DNA of 64,000 bases from Cryptomeria japonica (GCF_030272615.1 NC_081408.1:304949950-305013949), one strand, 5' to 3'; counted from the stretch's first letter, positions 10,096-21,261 are shown. The notes: generated by a model from the sequence alone, not told the origin. Numbers and translations are program-made.

Positions 10096-11945
10096 TGTTG
10101 GGTCTCAAATCAACAGATTGGATAGGTTCTAAGGAAATGCCAACTCCTATGATCAAACCCTCCAATTGACTTGGCTAACTTATAGAGTGAACCTATTTGG
10201 TTACTAACTCTCTCACTTTAGGCTTTGCAAGACCTAGGCGGGTATACCTACTCACTAGTCGTTCCTTCAACTAATGCTTTTTATAGCATATTTAGTGTCT
10301 TGATTTGACTTCCTCCTATCTTAGAATGGCATAAGCTCCTAGGATGGAGATATAGTAGATGAGTTCAAGATTGTTGTTGTAGAATCTATTTGATCTTTGT
10401 GCTTGAAATATATATATATATACAATATTGCTAATTTATTCTAGAATTCCTACTTAACTACTCCTATTACTTTTAATGTGAAAGTATGAACTGATGAGTC
10501 GTATTTCATAGATGACCAGTGCCTTTCTTTGTTGTTTTGGCTACAGAGTCTTTATATTTCTTTAGGACTTATTGTGTAAACTTATGAGAGAGTTTTTAAA
10601 CCCACCCCCTCTCGATAATATCATAAGCAACTGCCTGCAGAAAAATGCAGTAATCCGCAACACATATGCAAAGGAAAAACAACTGATTATATTATATATT
10701 TGCCAAAATAGTACAGTGGTAAGCCTAAGGCTATAATATACTTCTTGTTCTCTAATGATCCCTCCATATTACAAAAGCTCCCTCCTTTATATGAGAGTAT
10801 ACATTATCACCAAGCGTTGTGGCTTTTCAACATATAACCGTCAACTAACACTTTTGTTTCAAACATTACTTCGACTAGGTATTTTCTCCCTTCATCAAAA
10901 TGTTGTATTTGGTCACTATGGTTGTCTCCTCATTGATACCTATCTAACATCCATCAGGTTTTTATGTCGAAGAAACCTTGGGCTTTGGTGACCTCCTTTA
11001 TTTTTCCACCAAAATACCTCTTCCATCGACATCACTATGCCCCGTCGATGAATGGATCTATTGTCTCATTGAAGCCTTTCTTTATCCTCTCTTGTCATCT
11101 TCCACCAATAAAGCTATATTGGTGAAACAACGCATATCAGAGAAATTCCTTTTAGCCTTCTTGAAACCTATTTCCTTAGCGATATATATCTGATGTCCAT
11201 CGGGTTTCATGTCGAAGAAACCTTGGGCTTCAGTAACTTCCTTTATCCTTCCATCGAAACACTTTTTCTATCAACATCACTACAGTCCTTCGATGAATGG
11301 GTATATTGTTTCATCCAGACCATCTTTCTTTTGATGATTTGCTTCCACTGTCATCTTTCATCGATGAGCTCATTAGTAATCTTCCTCGATAAAGTTGCAT
11401 GGGTAAAACCACACATATCGATAACATGCCTTTTAGCCTCCTCGAAACTCATATCCTTATCGATATCTTTTATCGATGTAGCTTCCTTTTGTTTGATCAA
11501 TATCATTCTTTTGATAAGAACGCTTCTTTTGGTAAGTTTCCTTCATGTTGTGCTAATGGTATTATTTCCTCTGAAGCCTTTTCCTGTCCATGAAAACCGT
11601 CTCTTCTTTCTTCGATATCCTCTTTCGATGGAATGATTTCTTTCGATGAGTCCTTTTTATAGTTCATCGGTGTTCCCTTTCCTTCAATACCCTTTTTATA
11701 TCGATGAGACATGCTAGGTCTTATTTCCACAACACATGATTGTCCAGAGAAACCACCATTACACGATAAAGGGTGACTTTTTTTGAATTTTGAATATTTC
11801 GATGGAATGCTATTAGACTTGTTCGATAACTTATGGGTTATTATGGTATTAATGAAAATGATGATTTCTTCAAAAGATAGATGACTTCTATGATTTAATT
11901 TCTCAAATCAAGATATTTTACTTAATTCAGATTTGATGCTCAGCA
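10096..11945 (-). mobile_element. TE-C 5' LTR (right copy)
   Basis: A 1,850 bp LTR. On the plus strand it runs from TGTTGGGTCTC to GATGCTCAGCA. It pairs with 5408-7419 but lacks the roughly 210 bp segment and carries a short unique insert (about 11715-11785). Long open frames on the plus strand (10755-11636) are also present in the other LTR and are interpreted as repeat structure, not genes. Confidence 0.85.
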
Positions 11946-11950
11946 GGCCT

Positions 11951-12850
11951 AAAGTCTTGCATAGAAGACACCTTCTCTTTCTTAGGGATCAAAACAATAA
12001 AAGTTGAATTTATATATTTTAGCATTCTTCTTGATATGATAAAATCTCTAGCAACATTCAAAATATCATTAGACACCAACACCCATAAGTTTTGAAAAAA
12101 ATCAAGAGGAAATTCATCTGATCTAGGTGCTTTAAAAGTGCTAAAAGAAAAGACAGTGGTCCTAAATTCTTCCCAAGAAATAGGTATAAGCAACTCAATA
12201 AGATCCTGATCCATCACAATTTTAGGGATAACATCTAATAACTTCTCTAGATTATTATTGTCATCATAAACATCCATATGAAGACTTGAAAAGAAGGAAA
12301 CAACTTCATCAACAATCTTAAAACATTCTTTTAAAACTATTTCATCTTCCTTAATTAGTTGTCTAATTCTATTTCTACTTTTATGCTTCATTGTCGATTG
12401 AGGGAAAAACTCAGTATTCTTATCTCCTTCAGTTAATTATTAATCCTAGATTTTTGCTTCAAAAAAACTTCTTCCTCTTTATTCAACATAGACCACTCTA
12501 CATGAAGCTCTCTTTCTTTATTGAATTTCATAATCTTCCCTACCATTCTCCATCTCATCCTAAACATCCTTAAGGGCCAAAGAGAGAGTCTTATTTTGGA
12601 GAAAATTATTAGCAAAGGATATTTTATTCCAACCTTTAACCTTATTTGTAACTAGCTTCAACTTCTGAGGCAAACAATACATAGGAGTTCCAGGAAAAGG
12701 ATTTTTCCACCAATCTTCTAGTAGCTTCCTAAACTTTGGATGATAAGTCCACATTATTTCAAATCTAAAGGGAAGGGGGCCTTTTATACTATTTTTATCC
12801 AAATTAAGGAGGATGGCACTGTGATCAAACCCAGTTCTAGGCAAAACATG
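11951..12850 (-). pseudogene. LINE-1 (5' part): endonuclease C-terminus and RT N-terminus
   Basis: Minus-strand reading from 12844 gives RTGFDHSAILLNLD, the SDH-type end of an apurinic endonuclease domain. A linker follows with PKFRKLLEDWW and KLKLVTNKVKGWNK. From 12391 comes the RT N-terminal region: FKAPRSDEFPLDFFQ (usual form GPDGF), then STFIVLIPKKEKVSSMQDFRP. The frame runs straight into 5402 once TE-C is removed. The 5' end stops near 12850, so the copy is 5'-truncated or broken. Stops and a frameshift are present near 12430-12620. Confidence 0.8.
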
Positions 12851-13046
12851 TTTATAGTATTACTAAAAAGAAATTACATTACACATTTTCACTTAAAAAG
12901 GAAGGCGGAAGAGATCACACTTTTAAATCTAAAGAGGTTTAAGTATGAAACAAAATACAAAGATAAAGTTAGTTGGTAGTGAGTGCAATACCTCTAGAAT
13001 TTTAGAGACTAACTGTGTCCCTATCTTGTGTTCTCCACACATCAAT
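12851..13046. other. Short spacer between LINE-1 and Solo-1
   Basis: AT-rich sequence with no ORF or motif that I recognise. It ends with ATCAAT, of which TCAAT is the left target duplication of Solo-1. Confidence 0.5.
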
Positions 13047-14784
13047 TGTAGTACCCCTCCTTGATTGAACTCTTTAGACTCTTATTTTATTATTGTTTAC
13101 TTTCAGTGGATACATTACTATGAGATGTTATTCATACTTGTATGACATTATTTCATTCTTTATCTCGATATGAGATGCATAATTTATTTACAGTATTTCA
13201 GTACTTGTGATTTATGGTATTTTATGGATTATTGCTATGTACTAACACTTTACTTTATGTATGCAATGTGTAATTATATGTTGCATGTCTGTGAGTGTAT
13301 TGGATGCAAGGGGACGATTTTCCTTCACTCACTTCAGTGAGACAGGGAATGTCACGATTCTCCTTCATCGGTGTGCATGCCATATTTTCTATATTGTATA
13401 TATGCATGTGTGGTTCGGTGATGCAGGATATTGCAGGTACAAGTACTGGGTAGGTACGGGATATTGTCTCCACCTGGCTTCACAGGTCTAAGCATACCTT
13501 ATATTGTCCGATGGAAGTGGAGGAGGTAGTAGTTGACCCTATTTTACCCAGTTACACTCTTGTGAGCATCATCAGTTGGTCGTCATGTCAGTTTGTTAGG
13601 CCGTCATGTATTGTCGTTTGACTTTTTCTAATTCTTTGCTTGGGGTTTTCTCAATTGTGTGTTTAGTGGATTTAATTAATTAATTAAATTTATGGAGTTA
13701 TCTCATAGTTGGTATTTTTGAATTATGTATTTTATGCATTGAGATTATAAATTTAATTAATTAAAAGAAGTTATTAAATTAAGTTGCAAGTTGCATTATA
13801 TTAGAAATATATCTTATTTAAATTTTAGTGAAAAATAAATAAGATTAATTTCATTTATTGTTTCCTAGAATTTAAAAAAATAATAAATAAATGAATAAAA
13901 GAATAAATTAGAATTAAAGTACTACTTTAATTTCTTTTTTTAGGAAATTAAATAATTTGCATGAGAAAATAAAAGAAAAAAATGATTTTTGCTTATTGCA
14001 TGTTAATTTATCCCTTTGTTAGGAATTAGAAAAGAAAAGAAAATTGCTTTTATAACTAAAATTAAATATTAGGGTTTTGGAGAAGAATGTATGCAACCTA
14101 AAATTTTAGGTTAAAAGGGAATATATCTTTTTCTTTTTGGGAGGGAGTCGGGGAAAAGAGGCAGAGATTTTGGTGAAGAAAAATTATTTGGAAGTTTGTT
14201 GAAGGATTGAATCTCTCCAACAAAGTTCTTCCAGGAAAGCTATACCAGGTTGGGTGGCTTCTTCTGATTGTTTTTAAAGAAAATATTTTTATTTCTTCCC
14301 TCTTTCTGAAAGATGTGTTAAAAATGTTGTCAAATCCAAAACCCTTTCTGGTTATTTCATGTTCTTGGCTAAAGTTCATTCCTAAAATTAATTTTTAGTT
14401 TAAGGAAAGAAGTTATTTCCTGGGTGTTGTAGATTAAAATTTTGAGAAAATTGGGAAAAGTTATTCTAGTAAAATTTTGCCAAGATTTTTACTATGCATG
14501 CAAATTGCAAGTTTTGGGAGAAATGGGTTTTGGCAGAGAAAATGTCCTCTGGTTTGGTATTGGTTTCGATATTTTTCTATGGTTGTTCTTTATATATTTG
14601 TGCATCTCTATATATTTAGTTGTAAATTTATTTGGGAATTAAATTTATTAGTTTATTAAATGTATGGGAAAATCTGTATTAATTAAATTCCCTGAAAATA
14701 AATTTTATTGGAAATGAAATTTATTGTTTTTAGGTTATTGAAATTTTTTAAAAAAATTATTTAAAAAAAAAGAAAAAAAAAATG

Positions 14785-14794
14785 TATATATAAA
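14785..14794 (+). promoter_or_regulatory. Candidate TATA box of Solo-1
   Basis: TATATATAAA lies directly after an A-rich tract and about 25-30 bp before the CTACCG palindrome cluster. This would place transcription start (the LTR R region) at the cluster. It is inferred from position only. Confidence 0.35.
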
Positions 14795-14817
14795 ACATTT
14801 GATTTTGGGAAGGGTCA

Positions 14818-14965
14818 GTAGTTGCTACCGACGGTAGTATAGCTACCGTACGGTAGCAGTGCTACCTTCTACCGTAAGGTAGCAGTGCTACCGGTGGTAG
14901 CACCTGCTACCGTAAGGTAGCAATGCTACCTACAGTAGTACCTCCTACCGTGCGGTAGCAGTGAG
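14818..14965. repeat. Palindromic CTACCG/CGGTAG cluster inside Solo-1
   Basis: About 150 bp built from alternating GCTACC and GGTAGC units. It includes the perfect 16 bp palindrome GCTACCGTACGGTAGC near 14850 and near-copies such as CTACCGTAAGGTAG. The GC content is far above that of the surrounding LTR. RNA from either strand could fold into a run of hairpins. Confidence 0.85.
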
Positions 14966-15065
14966 TTAATATGGTTCGCTTTCCCCTGGGTTATATTTTG
15001 TGTATTCCAAAATATGGTACATTCGGGTTCTGTGCCCAGTGTTATATAATTCAGTTTTTAATTAA

Positions 15066-15069
15066 TTAA

Positions 15070-15110
<41 letters not shown>

Positions 15111-15202
15111 TATATACATATATGTATACATATATATATATATGTATATATATATATACATATACATATATGTATATATGTATATGTATATATACATATA
15201 TG

Positions 15203-15267
<65 letters not shown>

Positions 15268-15439
15268 GTATACATATATATATATATGTATACATATATG
15301 TATATATATATGTATACATATATGTATATATGTATACATATATGTATATATATATGTATACATATATGTATATATATATGTATATATATACATACATATA
15401 TATATATATACATATATACATATATATATACATATATAC

Positions 15440-15517
<78 letters not shown>

Positions 15518-15525
15518 ACATATAC
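15066..15525. repeat. TA / TATACA / TATGTA microsatellite
   Basis: About 460 bp of almost pure TA dinucleotides with interspersed TACA/TGTA variants. The long Tyr/Ile-rich open frames found here on both strands in every frame are produced by the repeat and are not genes. Confidence 0.95.
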
Positions 15526-15565
15526 ATACAAACACAAATTAATTTGCACAATATTATATATATAT

Positions 15566-15605
<40 letters not shown>

Positions 15606-15685
15606 GTTATTTTAAAATTTTGGGCATTATGTCATTCAAGTATTATTTTAATATTGTGCAAATTAATTCGTGTTTGTATATATAT
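15526..15685. repeat. 33 bp inverted repeat around a GATA microsatellite
   Basis: ACAAACACAAATTAATTTGC plus ACAATATT at about 15527-15555 is matched in reverse complement by AATATTGTGCAAATTAATTC plus GTGTTTGT at about 15650-15678, with one mismatch. The spacer contains (GATA)n at about 15568-15605. The arms could form a long stem. Confidence 0.75.
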
Positions 15686-17280
15686 ATATATATTATATTA
15701 TTATATATAAATATATAATTAATTCAGAATTTGGTTATTTCCAGAAAAGATTATAATTTAAGATTCTATATTTATGCTTGGAAATACATTAGGAGATTAA
15801 TTTTTATGTGATTGATTTAGCCTTATTGATCAAATGACAATTCTGCTTTTCTTTTATCAATAAGATGTATTTCCTATTTTTCTTAAATATCTGCATTTGC
15901 AAGTAATAAATGCTTTTTACTGTTTTAAAAGATTGCATGTTATAGGATCTTTAGAATAAAGGGTATTCTCTGGTAAAAGCATATTTCGTTGTAAATATGA
16001 TTTGAGTTATTGTCTTGTTATTAAGGTTGTTTTACCCCTTAGTCAGGTGTCATTGTATAACCCTCTTGATGTGAGCCATTGTTTGTTATGTTTCCAAATG
16101 GTCAATCTTGGGTTAGTGATTATGTATCCTTCACCTATGGTTTGTCAGGATTAGATATGGCTGTCAGTTTTGCCATAGAATTATCATAGAGAGACCTTTC
16201 CTATTAGTGTCCTATGAGAGAGAGTGGCTTTCAAGCAGGGGCCATGCCCAAAGTGGATGGTAGGATAACCCCTCAAAAGTCAGTTAATAAGTGATAATCT
16301 AATAATTGATTAGGGAGTGGGTAGCTAAAATATTAATTAATATAATGTGCCTCGCACATGGTTGAGTGCTTGTATAGGCTCAGGATGTGGTGAGAAGGCC
16401 TGGAATGGCAAACCTATCACCTTGTCTTCACAAAAGGATTGGTAGGGTCGGCATGATGCTTAGATGGAGCTGAAGGTTCGGGACCTATGGAGGCCTACCT
16501 AGGGTAACTGCCTTAAGCCATGTGATGACACTCTCTCCTTAGAGTCACTAGTGTTTGTGAGTTGAGTCACGTGGATGTTTGTGGAGTCATGTAGTACTAT
16601 CATACTTGTTTTATTTTGCTTGCTTGAGGGTCTTCTACTATCTCCTAGCATGATGGGGTGGTTCCATTTTTGGGATCACATGGTCAGGTGGTAGTACCAC
16701 TTTCCATCGGATGTTCTGGATTGTATCTTCAGGTGAGGAAAGTCTTCACTAGTGTTTCTTGGTTCATCTTTCATGTACCAATTCTTGTTCGTGATCATTG
16801 TTCAGTTGAGACCTTGTGGTCATTGTATCAAACATTTATGTAACCTTGGTATTGTAACTTTTGGGATTCCATAGTATTTTGGAAGCCATGTATTTATGGA
16901 TATTGTAGTATTATATCAATGCAATGTATGCTAATTCAGTTGCTTTAATCTTATGTATAAATGAATTATGGATAAATAAATGAATTGGAATACTTTAATT
17001 CTTTCATTATGGAATTTAGATGTATGTGTAGGTTTATTCTTAAGCATTTAATTTACCCAATTAAAATGGACAATTGGATTAACCATGGTGTTAATATAAT
17101 CTAAGAATTAATCTTCGTTGGTAACCCTTAGGAAATCATGTGTTAGACTTCTATTGTGTTATTAAATGTGCAATTGTTATAATTAATGCACTTAATCTTT
17201 AAAAAAAAATATATTTCACCCTTTAGTTGCCTAGTTGTGTTAATTTTCCTTTAGGGTTTCTGGCAGGGCATTACATCAAT

Positions 17281-17473
17281 GGAATTAAGAATGTAAGATA
17301 GGATTTCATTACAAATTACATCCTCCTTTATATTTTCTTTGTCACGTCAATAAATGTATTACAATGGGAGCATGGGGATTGAAAGTGTCTGTAAATAAAA
17401 TCCACTTTTTTCTCAAGGATAAGGATAAGAACAAATATATAAGAAAAATATAATGATATGACAATATAATAAT
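17281..17473. other. AT-rich spacer between Solo-1 and the SINE
   Basis: No gene or repeat recognised. The string CATTACAAATTACA recurs near 18160, a weak hint of an old duplication. Confidence 0.4.
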
Positions 17474-17492
17474 AATATAGTCTTGATATTAT

Positions 17493-17828
17493 GTCCAAGG
17501 GGTTGAGCTTAACTGGCTCAAACACTAGGTTCTCACTATGGAGACCTAAGTTCAATTCCCAATAGGGACATCTAAAGAGGAATTCTAAGTTGTGACTCTT
17601 GGCCTTCCATAGGATGGGGAAGGTCTTGGGGTCAATCTAATGGAACTCTAAGCTGTGACTCTTGGCCTTCCATAGGATGGGAATGTCTTGGGGTCAATCT
17701 AATCAAACATAATAATAATAATAAGTCAAAGATATGTAATGGGGATGGGGGCCCTTATTGTGTCCCCATTGGTTCATAGCTCCAGCCAAAAGCTATTCAG
17801 ACTTCGGCCAATTACCAATCAAAACAAA
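17493..17828 (+). mobile_element. tRNA-type SINE with 19 bp target duplication
   Basis: A 336 bp insertion flanked by identical 19 bp repeats (AATATAGTCTTGATATTAT) at 17474-17492 and 17829-17847. The head has RNA polymerase III promoter elements: an A-box-like TGAGCTTAACTGG (17504-17516) and, 32 bp on, a B-box-like AGTTCAATTCC (17549-17559), close to GGTTCGANTCC. The body contains a 62 bp tandem duplication (17579-17702) and an (AAT)n stretch. It ends in an A-rich tail (AAAACAAAAA). All are SINE hallmarks, and mobilisation would depend on a LINE. The family is not identified. Confidence 0.8.
17579..17702 (+). repeat. 62 bp tandem duplication inside the SINE
   Basis: Two adjacent copies beginning GGAATTCTAAG/GGAACTCTAAG and each containing CTTGGCCTTCCATAGGATGG and GTCTTGGGGTCAATCTAAT. 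They differ by a few substitutions and a short indel. Confidence 0.85.
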
Positions 17829-17847
17829 AATATAGTCTTGATATTAT

Positions 17848-20057
17848 TATTTTTTTTTAAAGAGATTAATAGAAATATAAAAATTTATTAATAATATATT
17901 AATATATAATAATAATTTAGTATTAATTACAATATCATAATATAATAATAATTTAATATCAATTAGAACATAGTAATATAATAATTTTTAAAGTGAAATA
18001 ATGAACAAATATGATATATCTTGATATTTTTACATAAGATTTTCAAACTATAGATATGCTAGTAATACTGAATATTACGAACAAGTGAAATACCCAAAAT
18101 AAAATTAAAAAAACCCACCACACATGAATGAAATTAAGTTCATCTAAAATATTCTTCCATTACAAATTACACTCCTTTTTATCTTCCTTATAATTCTAAA
18201 TATCACAATCAAATGAAATACAAAATGAACTAGAAAACCCCACCTAAATCTAAACACCCTACATACCCACCATCATAAATCTAGACAAGCCATTGTACAA
18301 TCTATGAGCCCTTGTAGACATGAAAACTGAGCATAAATTCAAAGAGTTCATGTCATTACCCCTTTCACGCCACCAATTCCACCTCCTTCCCATACACTAG
18401 CTTCTCCACATGATCTCCCTATACCACAACATGTTGTCATTGTGTGGGAAATATTGGTTGCAACAATGGAGCTATAGAGTTGTTCTTGTGGACCTTGAGC
18501 ACACATCTACATTTGTCTACCTCTATTGCTTCCACGCGTGAATTTGGGGAAGAAGATTACTTTTTCTCATTTAAAGACATGTGCATGAGGATAATCCTAG
18601 ATTTTGGTTTTTTAATCTTTGTTGGAAGAACAAGCCTACTTCACCTTGTTTAAGAGATGGCCATGAGGATAACCCTAGATTTTGATTTTGTCTTCTTCTT
18701 AGGATTTTGGGGTGAGTCCATTGAAATTGGTTGGAATTTTCTTCTCATCTCCACATTCTATTTATGCAAATTAAAGTTTTGAAGAGTATGGGATGTTGGT
18801 TGTTTATTTCTTGATGGTTGCTCTTTTTTTAGGTGGTTTATTGAAATCTTATTAATAGGTGGGTCCTATCAAAGAAGCTACTGCAATTTTAGATAAGCTA
18901 CCTAAGCATGTTAAAGCATAGAGAATCTTATTTAAGCCATAATGCATGAGCCTGTGTTGATATCTCTTCATTCAAGAGCCAATAATTAAGTGTATCCATT
19001 CTGCCAAGCTCATCATAGACATGATTCTACCTCTAGGAGTTCTGAATCTTGAAGGATGGTGCAATCAAGGAACACACTGTCACCCTCATCAATTGTGCTC
19101 AACCTATTAAGATACAACATTTTTTGCAAGATAATGTTAATTTGGAACTATAAGTAAGATGACAATATTATCGTTATCCATTAGACGTGTAATTTATCTC
19201 ATGTGAATCCTTGTCTAGATATTTATTTGGTCAACATAATTTTAAAAATAATATATATGCTTATTAAATTATTTATATTTTATTTGTATTTACTTGTTAA
19301 ATTAAACTTCTATATTAAAGATAAAATAATTTTACATTAAATTACCTTATTTAATTTTAAATATTTATTTAAAAAACTTACAAATATTATTAGATAATAA
19401 TCATGAACTTTTTTGAATAGTTAAAAATTAATATAATAATTTGAAGTTTGAATTTTTTGAACTTAATTATGTTTTCACATTTAGACAAGTGCATGTGACT
19501 ATCACATGCATGGTCTTGTAATGTTTAGAATCTATGTAACATAGTATCTCTTAACTCTATTATCCAATGAATAAGGTCAAGTGATCTAGGTATCTTATCA
19601 TCATAACAAGTCAATCAATTTTGTCTACTATCACATGCATGGTCTTGTAATGTTTAGAATCTATGTAACATAGTATCTCTTAACTCTATTATCCAATGAA
19701 TAAGGTCAAGTGATCTAGGTATCTTATCATCATAACAAGTCAATCAATTTTGTCTACATAAGTTCTTTGATGTACATTGTGTCATGAAAGAAAATCTACT
19801 TAAAGTTTTTTTGTTTGTGTTTTGGTCTTTCTAAATGATTAATTTTAATAATTATTTTTAAATTATGCTATGATATTTTATTTGTTAATTACAGATAGAG
19901 AGGATTTACAAAGCAACAATGTTGTTCAATGAAAAAGAATATTAAACAAGTGACAATCTTAAAATATTGAGATATAAAAGTAATATTTTTTTTTTTTTCA
20001 AGATTATCATGTAAAGACTAATTTATTTTCTAATCTTAATTAATAAGTATTAAGTAC
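17848..20057. other. AT-rich intergenic DNA, no gene recognised
   Basis: Mostly AT-rich sequence with TAATAATAT runs at the left. Near 18570-18690 a phrase (CATGAGGATAAYCCTAGATTTTG) occurs twice about 80 bp apart. The open frame at 18444-18653 overlaps this and shows no domain or homologous partner in the window. The one clear structure is the 129 bp tandem duplication listed separately. Confidence 0.5.
19498..19755. repeat. Perfect 129 bp tandem duplication
   Basis: Copies at 19498-19626 and 19627-19755, both starting ACTATCACATGCATGG and ending TCAATTTTGTCT. I find no difference between them, so the duplication is recent or was made during sequencing or assembly. Confidence 0.9.
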
Positions 20058-20062
20058 ATTGT

Positions 20063-21256
20063 TGTAAAGCGGAAAATTGCGATTGAACCCTAGTTGCTCT
20101 CCCCTCTTCCGACTCCAAGGAGAGAGAAGGGAGATTCACTAGGGTTGATGGTTTTCACTTAGGGGAGAGACTTTACATTCAAAAGAGGGGTTGAAACCCA
20201 CAAGATCCAATCCCACGCAATGCAAGATTGGATGCTAAATGTTTTTCAAGGGTTAAGACAGCAAGGCTACCCTCTTTCGTAAAGAATGTTGATAGGAGAA
20301 TTAAGCTAAGCATGCATAGAAAGTGATAAAGATTCGCTTATAAACTGAGATAGGAATACAGTATGAAGCTGCGGACCTGGAATTAGCAGTAAAATGTCGA
20401 TACGGTGTTGTCCTGCAAATTTGAGCAAAAGTTGTTGGGACGATGGCGCCCGGCGCCACGGTCCTCCGAAAAATCCGCGAAACGAAGGGGGATCTGTTCG
20501 TCTCTGCACAAGGATTCCAGATCTTCAATTTCAGCCGCGTACCTGCAACCTACACACAGAAAAGAAAAGACGATTGGGGGGTTAGGGATTAGGGGTTTGC
20601 CTTTAGGTCAAACCCCGGTTTTGGAATTAACCAAGAAATGAGCAAGTGCTGTAAATGTAAATGTATGTAAAACAAGTACTAATACCTTGTTCTAAGGATG
20701 TTTGTATCCTTATGTGCGAAGGTATAGATGTTGTATGTTGTTGTAGTAGTATGTGATCTCCTCTTCAATGGTTGAATCCTTGACTTGAATGCAACACTTA
20801 GCCTTGAATGGAGACTTAGAAGGAATGCTTGAATGCTTGAATGTTTGAATGCTTGAATGCTTGAGTATAGTTTCCACACTTGTACACATATGTCCTCCTC
20901 CTCCCAAATGAGAGAGAAAAATGTAGTTTATATACTTGTCATTTAGGGCTGATAGACTGATTTTCCCGACCTTAGGCCGACCAGGAAAGTTAATTTCCAA
21001 ATTGCAAACAAAAAGACCCGAGACCCCTTAGGAGACCGGGCCCAAAATAGGACCCAGGGACCAGGGCGCTGGGCGCTCTGGTCCCACCTCCCGGGACAGC
21101 AGGGTGCAAGGAGGTTCAGGCCAAGGTGCTTGAAAAATGCAGTTTTCAGTGTCGTGAGCAAGTTTCGGGGTCTCCATTCAGGTTGCGTGTTGCGTCGCCA
21201 TCGTGAAGACCGAAATGCAGTCGAAATTGCAAGTGTCGCAATTTTAGGACGCTACA
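20063..21256. mobile_element. Solo-2: solo LTR with ATTGT target duplications
   Basis: 1,194 bp starting TGTAAAGCGG and ending GGACGCTACA, with ATTGT at 20058-20062 and 21257-21261. On the minus strand it starts TGTAGCGTCC, a typical gypsy-like LTR start, so minus orientation is likely. It has GC-rich parts (GGCGCCCGGCGCC near 20450; CTGGGCGCTCTGG near 21067) and a short TTGAATGC-type minisatellite at about 20825-20870. No PBS or coding domain is present. Small open frames inside (20301-20641, 20679-21161) are incidental. Confidence 0.8.
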
Positions 21257-21261
21257 ATTGT

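Larger units (their letters stand above)
5408..11945 (-). mobile_element. TE-C: gag-only Ty3-type LTR retrotransposon (TR-GAG-like)
   Basis: A complete 6,538 bp element flanked by perfect GGCCT duplications and inserted in LINE-1. The LTRs are 5408-7419 and 10096-11945, and the internal domain (7420-10095) is only 2.7 kb. The PBS next to the right LTR sets the orientation as minus. The internal region has a gag gene and an acidic-repeat extension but no protease, RT, RNase H or integrase motif on either strand. Mobility would have needed enzymes from a related autonomous element. Gag-only elements of this kind are known in plants as TR-GAG; assignment to that class is by architecture only. 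Confidence 0.85.
13047..17275 (+). mobile_element. Solo-1: giant solo gypsy-type LTR with TCAAT target duplications
   Basis: The 4,229 bp run begins TGTAGTACCCCTCC and ends GGCAGGGCATTACA. It is flanked by TCAAT at 13042-13046 and 17276-17280. There is no internal domain, so it is a solo LTR left by LTR-LTR recombination. The ending GGGCATTACA resembles the Gypsy-1 LTR ending GGGCATGACA (minus sense). The start resembles the fragment at 22059. Shared blocks include a TGCAGGTAC…CTCCACCT.GCTTCA.AGGTCT string near 13430-13490. It contains a TATA-like box (TATATATAAA, 14785-14794), a palindrome cluster (14818-14965), and a long TA/TACA microsatellite. No coding domain is present. Confidence 0.8.

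Noticed and set aside
15058-15577. Six long overlapping Tyr/Ile-rich open frames on both strands
   Set aside because: They are translations of a TA/TACA microsatellite, open in every frame.
18444-18653. 69-codon open frame in the intergenic region
   Set aside because: No recognised domain, and it overlaps a local duplicated phrase; not enough support for a gene.
17579-19755. CRISPR-like or satellite array
   Set aside because: The repeats are only two-copy tandem duplications (62 bp and 129 bp) without regular spacers.
20301-20641. Overlapping open frames on both strands near a GC-rich stretch
   Set aside because: They lie within a solo LTR bounded by ATTGT duplications; no domain is seen.
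20063-21256. DNA transposon with terminal inverted repeats
   Set aside because: Only 5 bp flanking duplications, TG…CA ends and a TGTAGCGTCC start favour an LTR. The inverted similarity is kept as a finding, not a classification.
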